A stretch of DNA of 64,000 bases from Planctomycetota bacterium (GTDB taxonomy: Bacteria > Planctomycetota > Planctomycetia > Pirellulales > Pirellulaceae): positions 62,001 to 126,000 of the forward strand of contig JAFLCP010000001.1 in assembly GCA_017303505.1 (NCBI GenBank), given 5' to 3'. The translations under genes were made by a program, and so were the position numbers. This document shows positions 53,601 to 62,600 of the stretch, in pieces (positions within the stretch are counted from its first letter, which is position 1; the number at the start of each line of letters is the position of its first letter). The notes under the pieces were generated by a model, which was not told the DNA's origin, ran no database searches, and saw only the letters and a list, made by a program, of their open reading frames with translations.

Positions 53601-56600
53601 GTATCGCTCATGATCGATGCAGGTGCAGTGCTCAAACTGCGACGCGCACGAGTTGGTGTAGGTAGCACCTCGGTTGCAGTGGATCGAAGTGGATCCTCGC
53701 TGCAAGTGTTGGGTACACCGCGCATGATCAGCAGCTCTGGCGCCATCTTGGTTGATTCCGTGGGTGTGCCGGTAACCGGAAGTGTTTTCTTCACTTCGTT
53801 GCATGACAAAGAAATCGGCAAAGACACCAACGCCGATCGCTTCCCACCAGCTGTAGCGGCGGGTGATTGGGGTGGACTTGATTTCCGCAATCGAGTCGAT
53901 GCGGCTGATGCAAGTCGCACCAACCTGGAACGAAATGCATTGTTCCTAAACTCAATGACCTACGCCGACATTCGATTTGGTGGTGGTCAGGTTGTCGTTG
54001 ACGGCAATTCCCAAGTCATCGCTCCAGTGAATATGGTCGATGCACGTCCAACGGTCGCTTATTCGTCGATCAGCCGCAGTGCTGATGCGGCCATGAGTGC
54101 CACACCAAACTCCTTCCTTGAAAGCAATTTCCAAGATCCTCAATCGCAGATTACCGGTCTTTACAGCTCGGACGTAACTCGAGTTGGTCCAGACATCGTC
54201 GGTAACCGATTGAGCAATAACTCGATCAACGGTTTGTTTGTGAAGGTATCGACCGGTCAACAAAGTGCGGCAACAGAGAACTTGACAGTAGCCGCTCGCT
54301 TCGACGACACCGATATTGTTCACGTTTTGACAGAAAACTTGACCATTGCTGGTACAGCTGGTGGTCCAGTTTTGAACGGCACATCACCTGCAACGACGCT
54401 GATTGTTCTCGGTCCGCAGAACGGCGGCACCTTGACTGCCGGTACCTATCGATACCGATTAACCTTCGTTGATGCTTCAGGTAACGAATCATTGGTATCG
54501 GAAGAAACTCAATCCGTAACATTGAGCGGTGCTCAAGGTTCGGTAGTTTTGACCAACTTGCCAATCGTTCCAGCGGGTAGCGGTTTTGTGGCGCGTCGAT
54601 TGTATCGATCCGACAATACTGGATCGGGCAATTATCAATTGGCAACCATTTTGAATGCGAACGCAACCACGTATGTTGACTTAGGTGCGACGATCGGTGG
54701 CGCCCTGCCATCCGCTACCACCAACTTGCGAGCTCGCTTAGATGCAAGCTTGAATGTCGACCCAGGCACTGTGGTTAAGTTGCAAGGTTCGCGTATCGAA
54801 GTGGGCATTGGAGCCCAGCTGACCGCTGAAGGTCGCGACGGTTATCCAGTTGTCTTCACATCCATTGACGATGTTCGCTATGGTGGTTCGGGAACATTCT
54901 CGACCATCAGCCGCACAACTCCTCGCAATGCAACCGCAGGCGATTGGGGTGGTATCGTAGCTTTGCAAACCTCCAGCCTATCTCTCGATTATGCCAACAT
55001 CGCTTTCGGTGGTGGTACCACACGTATCGAAGGTGGTTTCGCGGGCTTCAATGCTGTTGAAATTCATCAAGCTGAAGCTCGAATCGCTCATTCGACAATC
55101 GAGAGCAGCGAATTGGGCACGTTGGGAACGACCGATGCAGATCGAGCTGGTCGCGGTGTTAATGACAACGCCACCATCTTTGTACGTGGTGCCCAGCCAG
55201 TCATTCTTGACAACACCATCGTGGATAGCTTGGGTGCAGCGATCAGCATCAACGTGAACTCGCTCAACTCGGACTTCGTTCGAGACAAGGGTCGTTCAAC
55301 GGGTGCACTCGATTCATCCGCTCAATACTTCGATAACCAAGGTGCGTTGATTCGCGAAAACCGCTTGGGCAACAACGGCATCAACGGCTTGTTCGTTCGC
55401 GGCCAAGAGTTGACCACACAATCGGTTTGGGACGATACCGACATTGTTCACGTTCTCCAGAGCGAAATTTTGGTAACCAACGTTCATGCGTTTGGTGGAT
55501 TGCGACTGGAAAGCAGTGCAACCGAAAGCTTGGTCGTCAAACTCCAAGGTGCTAACGCTGGCTTGACGGCAAGTGGCCGAGAGCTCGACATCTATGATCG
55601 TATCGGCGGTTCGGTCCAACTGGTTGGACAACCTGGATTCCCTGTGACCTTGACCTCGGCAGAAGACTGCACGGTTGGTGCTGGTTGGACGCCAGAAGGT
55701 GCTCACCAAACCGATACCCTGAACACTCGAGCTTGCGTCGCTAGCGAAACCTCAGCGAAATTTGCTGACGTGGTCGTCGTAATGGACGAGTCGGGCAGTA
55801 TGTTCACCACGCAACAATTCTCGATCCAGTTGGTTGCTCAGCTGGAAGCAGCGTTGCAGGCGGCTGGCATCGGCACCAGCTCGGCAGGTGGTAACCGTTA
55901 TGGTTTGACCGGATACGGCGGATTCCCTGACGATGCTCGTGCATTGCCTCTAGGTCCAAACAATCGCTTGTTCGGAACCGCAGCTGAATATGCCGCCGCC
56001 GCAGCTAACTTGACCATCTCGGGTGCTACCGAAGACGGTTATGACGGCATCAACTTTGTTGTGGACAACTATGCATTCCGTCCGCAAGCTGAGAAGTTCA
56101 TCATTCTGGCAACCGACGAAGATCGTGATATCACGGACGCTTCGCTTACCTATCAATCGACCTTAGCGCGATTGCAAGCTGCAGATATTTCGCTGCAAGG
56201 TATTCTGGGTGTCTTCATCGTTGACCAGAACTTCAACACCGCGTTGGCGATCGATTCGACCGACACAGTTTATTTGGCAAACGGTTCAGGTGGATTTACA
56301 ACCTCGCCGAACGGTCAAATCACGGGTGCTAGCGGTAACACCATTGTCGACTACGCCGACATGGTGTTCGCAACCGGCGGTATCGCGGGCGATATCTTCC
56401 AGATCGGCCAAGGTGGCTTGGTAACAGACAGCTTCGGCCAAGCGATGATCAGCTCCATTGTGTCTCAGGCTGGTGGTAACCCATCGCAGCCTGGTGATTG
56501 GCGAGGTGTCCGCTTGGATACCCTCAGCAACGATCGCAACGTTCAGATCGTTACCGAAAACGAATCGACCACTCTCGGTGGTGCAGGCGTCAACGGAACA

Positions 56601-59600
56601 CCAGCAACGGCACAAAATCTGGGACGTTTGGCATCAGACGTACTTTCGGGCGACGAAAACAAACGGCTTGGATACGAAATCCATGGTGCACTTAGCGAAC
56701 GCCGTGACCTCGACGTTTACAGCTTCAGCGCTAAAGCGGGCACCGAAGTTTGGTTGGATATCGACCGAACCAACAATTCGCTGGACACAGTGATCGAATT
56801 GTTGGATGCAAATGGCAATATCTTGGCTTTGTCGAACGATTCGTATACCGAAGAACTCGGCACCACTTCGCTCTATCGCAACCCATTGATGCCAGAGAAC
56901 TCTGTGCACACCTTGCGAAAGAGCCCATTGCAACTCTACCCAACCAGTGCGTTGAGTGAAGCTAAAGACCTCTATAGCACCAACGTTCGCGACGCTGGTA
57001 TGCGTTTGGTTCTACCTGGTCAACCAGGCAGCGAAAACGTTTATCACATCCGCGTTCGCAGCAGCAGTCTAACAGCTGGCGGAACCATCGCCGATTTGTT
57101 GACCGCTTCCAGTTTGACCGGTGGTCTCACCTATGGTCCTTACCAGTTGCAAGTTCGCTTGCGAGAAACGGACGAATTCCCTGGCTCGTCGGTCAACTAT
57201 GCCGACATCCGCTTCGCCAACACTGGTATCGAAGCTATTGGCTTGCCTAAACATTCTCCACTTGTTGGCGAATTGGGTGAAGTTGAGAACAACCAAAACC
57301 CAACCACAAACAATGCTCAAAATCTTGGCAATTTGCTGCAAACGGATCGTCAAGCGATCAGCGTTGCAGGCGACTTGGCCAACGCCAGCGATGTGGACTG
57401 GTATCAGTTCTCCTTGAGCTATCAGTCGATCTCGCCAACCGGCTTGATCAACTACTTCTCCTCCGTATTCGATATCGACTACGCTGATGGTTTAGGTCGT
57501 CCGAACACCTCGATGTACATCTTCGATTCTCAAGGACGGCTTATCCTCAGCGGCCTTAACAGCAATGTGGCAGACGACCGAGGAACGGCCCAGAGCGACC
57601 TATCAGGTGGCTCGGCTGGTACTCAAGATCCATACATCGGCACGGTTGAATTGCAAGAAGGCCAATACTTCTTGGCAATCAGCAACACCAGTCGTCAGCC
57701 CAATGTTCTCAGCAACCCATTGGTTCGCTTGCAACCTGTCTCTGGCACCCGCCTGATCGCTCGCGATCATGTGGACAACCCTGCCTTGACTCCTGCAGAA
57801 GTTCCATTGGTGGATCTATTCACAACCAACACCAGCGTGGTTCCATATAGCCTCGGCGATGTGGTGATGTACGTGAGCCAAGATGTTGGCTTCCAAGTAA
57901 CCAACTTGTATATGGTCAATCCATTTACGGGAACGGTTACCAATACCGTGGGTCGGTTCAACTTCGATGTTCAAGACATCGCGATGCGATTCAACGGCAC
58001 GCTGCGTGGCTTCGACCTTCCATTCTCGAACGCCAACGTAGATTTCGATCCATTGGCCGACTACATCGACATTAACCCAGGCACTGCTGCTGCAACCGAT
58101 GCGGGCGACTTGGATATTGAAACCTTCCGTACCGATGCAACAGGTGCCGTTCAAGACGCTAACGTTGGCTTCTTCGTTGAAGCGATCACCTTCACCGAAA
58201 TCGGTGGCCAAGAACGTGGCTATGTCGTCGGCAATCGCCCTGTAACTCCTGGCCCAGCCTACTTCACGAACGTCTTGTATGAGTTCGATGAAAATAGCGG
58301 TGCAGCTTACAGTGCTCCTGGTCAAGACCGCGCAAACGCTGCCCGTGTTCAAGGTGCTGGTACCGATATTCGCGAACGTGGTTACATTGAAACCAACCCA
58401 ATTGGTTTGGCCGTGTCTCGCCAAATGGTGACCTCGGAAGCCACTCGCGTTGATGCTGACGGCACAACGACAACTTTGATCGCGGATGGTCGTCGATTCC
58501 AAATTGCTACCCCAAGCGGTACCAACTTGACCTTCGAAATGAACACCGGACCAGAATTCACCATCACCTACGATCCGAACTCGGGACGTAATGTACGCGA
58601 TGGTGATCGCTTTGAAGTTAACGGTCAAATCTATGAGTTCGACACCGGTCCAGTGGTCGTTGTCGGTGCAGCAACGGGTGCAGCTTTGAGTGCTGGCTCG
58701 ACCGTTCGCATCGTTGACGCCTTCAACGTAGTTCGAACCTTTGAATTTACACAAACAGGCTCGGTTGCCAGCGGCAATATCCCTGTTCTCTACACCGCCG
58801 CTCAAACGCAGACACAGTTGGTAGCTTCTTTGATCGCAGCGATCAACGCTCAAACTGGATTTGCGACCAAGGCCTCGACCGTTGTCGGTGGAAATCGCAT
58901 TTCGCTCACCAACACCTCTTCCAGCAACACGGCAACCGCAACCGGCACGGGAATTACCATCTCCGGTAACCCTGGCAACAGCGTTGGCTTGTCGGTACCG
59001 ATCGAAGAGAACGCGACCTTAACTCAGTTCATCGACGCAATTCAACGAGCCGTTGGCAACAACGTCACGGTATCGGTGGACGGTGACCGCTTGAACTTCT
59101 CTGGTGCCAATTCGGTATTGGTTACCGATTTGGTAAACCGTGGAATTTTGACCGCCCGAACTGGCAATGCGACCGTATCTCCCGGTGCTATTGCGGTTAA
59201 CTTCTTGGCGAACGATGATGCAGCTGATATTTCGGCTCGAATCGCACGAGCCATTAATGGGGCTGGGGTCGTTGGACTCTCGGCTACTGTAAGTGGTGGC
59301 GATGTGGTTGTCTCTGGTGGCAACTTTGTGAACGCGGATAACCCATTCCGCTTAGCTGGTGTTGCTCCTGGTGGTACCGTAACAGGTATTGCAGTTGTCG
59401 AAGGTGTTCTGTTCGCAGTTAGCGATCGCGGTGGTTTGTATCGTGTTGGCAACCCAGCGGGTGTCAATAACGGCAACATCGCAACCTACGTAAGCACTGC
59501 TTCTGACCTCTTGGGAATTCAGTTCTCTGGTCTCTCTTCGGGTCCAGTTCGCTTGAGCAACGGTGCCTATGCAGATGTCTTGTTCGGTACCGACTCGTTA

Positions 59601-62600
59601 GGTCGAATTTATGCCTTTGATACCGACGGCAACTTGTTGCCAGTCTTTGCGGGTGGTGCAACAAGTGTGTCCACCGGTTTGTTCAATCTGAACGGTGTCA
59701 CGTTTGCTCCGCTCGATTACAACTTGTGGCATGAAAGCAATAACCGAGCCAACGATGCTGGACACGGTGTGCCCGCATTACCTGACGGAACCCGTAACGC
59801 TGAAGCTGGTAACACCAGCTACTACTTCGGCTTTGAATCGCCAGGTGCCAACAATGTTTCTTACACTGCGGTAAGCCAACCTGGCTTTACCAACAGTTAC
59901 AACTTCGCTGGTGGTGCACAAGGCGTGTTGCTCAGCAACCCATTCGATCTTTCTGGTATCGGTGCTGACGATCAGCCAACGTTGTACTTCAACTACTTCT
60001 TGGCGACCGAAAATGCAAACTCCGACTTGAACGATTTGGATCCGATGTTGGATGCGTTCCGAGTTTATGCGGGTGGCGATGACGGTGTATGGCACCTGTT
60101 GACCACCAATAACAGCGAACGAGGAGCAGGTACATTCGACGACGAATTAGATGTTCCTGGATCGCAAGAAACCTTTGACAACACGGGTGTATGGCGACAA
60201 GCCCGAGTGAACCTCGGCAACTTTGCTGGCCAAGAAAATGTTCGCTTACGAATTGAATTCAGCACCGCCGGCAGCTTCGGTTATGGAGCTCAAGGTGGAC
60301 GCGGACCTGAAATTCGATTGGTCGGTGGCGACAAGGTTCGCGATGGCCAAACCGTTACGGTTAACGGTGTTGACTTCGAAATCGAAATGGGCACCACATT
60401 GGTTATCCCAGCTGGCTCCGCTTTGAACGATGGCGACAGCATCACGATCGACGGTCAACGTTTTGTGTTTGACTTAGACGGCACTGGTGTCTCGGCTCCA
60501 GACGTTGCAGTTCCTTACACAGCCACGGAAACTTCGGATGTAATCGCACAACGCTTGTTGGCTTTGGTAGAAGCCAACTTCGCTGCGAAACCATCCATCA
60601 CCGGCTTGAACTTTACTGCCGAATCGAACGATACGCTCACCACAGCAACCCGTACAACAATCACCGGTGATTCAATCACCGTATCGGGAACTGGCAACAT
60701 CGGTGACAACCCATTGTTGGTGACCACACCATCTATGGATATCGACTTGGTCCGTATGCAATTGTCCTACGGTGCGACTGTAACCGTATCGGCGACTGCA
60801 ACCGGTGCCTTGACCTTGAATCCAATGTTGCGAATCTTTGATTCCAGCGGTAACGAGATTGCATCGAACGACAATTTCTCTGGTGTCAACGCACAAGTCA
60901 CCTTTACCGCTCCAGCGGATGGATTGTATTACATCGGCGTCAGCGGTTCGGGCAACAACTCCTACAACCCAGCCGTGTTCGGTACTGGTACCGCCAGCAG
61001 CGTTGGTGACTATCGCTTGGATATCGATGTAACGCGCTTGCTTGACGCTGAAGTTGTGGATAATCGTTTGCAACTTCTGGGAGCTGCAAACGTATCGGTA
61101 ACTCCTGGTTCAGCGATTGTGGTCGAAGGTTCGATGGGCACCACTGGTTTGCCAGTGGTAATCAAGAGCAACATGACTGCAGACGAAGTTGGCCAAGCAT
61201 TGCGTCAAGCGATTGCCAACGCCTTGGCGAATGGTGCAACAGGCGTGATGAACATTTACGCTGATACCATGGACATGACCGGCTTTAACGTCGGCAGTGC
61301 AGGTCCATTCGGTTTGACCAGCTTCCTCCTTGGTGACGCATTCGGTGGCTACAACACCTCGACTCAGTTCGATGGCAGCCGAAACGCTCAATTCCCTGGA
61401 GCATTGCGAGCCCAGAACAACAACTTCGAAGGTGTCTATGTGGATGACTTTATCATCGGCACCATCGAACGGGGCGAAACAGTTGTCAACGCAACTGCAG
61501 ACACTTCGTTCACTGCATCCAATCCAGTCGGCAATGACATCTTGGTCGGACCATACCAATTGGAAATTCGCGGTGGTAGCTCACGAGGCTTTGAAATCTC
61601 GGCAACCACTCCTTCGTTCTTCTACACCGATGTGTACGAACCTAACCAACGAACGGCCGCAGGCACCTCCATTACCTTCAACGGTGCAATCTCTTTGGTT
61701 GATGGCTCGACCTTCAGCCTCAGCGATGGAGTTAACACAGTTGTCTTCGAATTCGAAGATGAAGTGGTTGGCAATGGCGTAACCGCTGGACGCATCCCTG
61801 TTCTTTACAACGCGATGTTCAACAGCGTCACCAACTCAAACTCTGCGGAATCCGCAGCTGTGATTGCGGCTCGCATCCGCGACTTGATCAACAGCCCATT
61901 GGTGCAAAGCTTGATCAAGGTCAAGGCGAACCTGTCGAACGGTGATTCGATCGGTGCGACCAGCGACACCATCGATTTGTTCGGAACAGTAACCGCCGTC
62001 GTGCCAACCGAAGTTGGTACCGCTGTCGTCTACACCGGCATGGGTGACACCAACCGCGAACGAGATCAAGGTCAAGTTATCATCCAGAACAGCCGCGTGG
62101 TTGATTCTTTGAACGTCGGTATCTTGATCGACACCAACGCTCGCTCGACAACAACTGGTGCAGCCAACCCTGGCACACCTCGCAACACTGTTGTTCAGAA
62201 CACCCTACGTCAGATTCCTGGCGTGGTTGTGATGAATAACGAATTGGTTGCAAACCGCGCTGGTGGCATTCAAATCATTGGAGCTGTTGATTCGGCAACC
62301 ACACCTGCCGCTTCGGTACCAGTCGCTCGAGTTATCAACAACACCATTATCGGTGGCTTGATCTCAGCACCTGCTACTCCAGACAGTGCAACATTCGGTG
62401 GTGAGTTCTTCGCTCAAGGTAGCGTGGCTTTCGCCGATGCGGTTGTAAGCTATGATCCAAACTTCGGTGGTGGCCCAGTTCCGTTGAACACACTTCAGAC
62501 TGCAGCGAATGCATTAGGTGTTCCGAACTACACGGGAACCGGCGAACCTGTCGGCAACGATAACGTCGTCAGCTTGGGTCGCGGTGGTCGTTTGATTGTC

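Noticed and set aside
57816-58853. 345-codon minus-strand frame and many similar ones opposite the giant gene
   Set aside because: They are antisense to a continuous frame with protein-like composition; none carries a domain or a sensible start.
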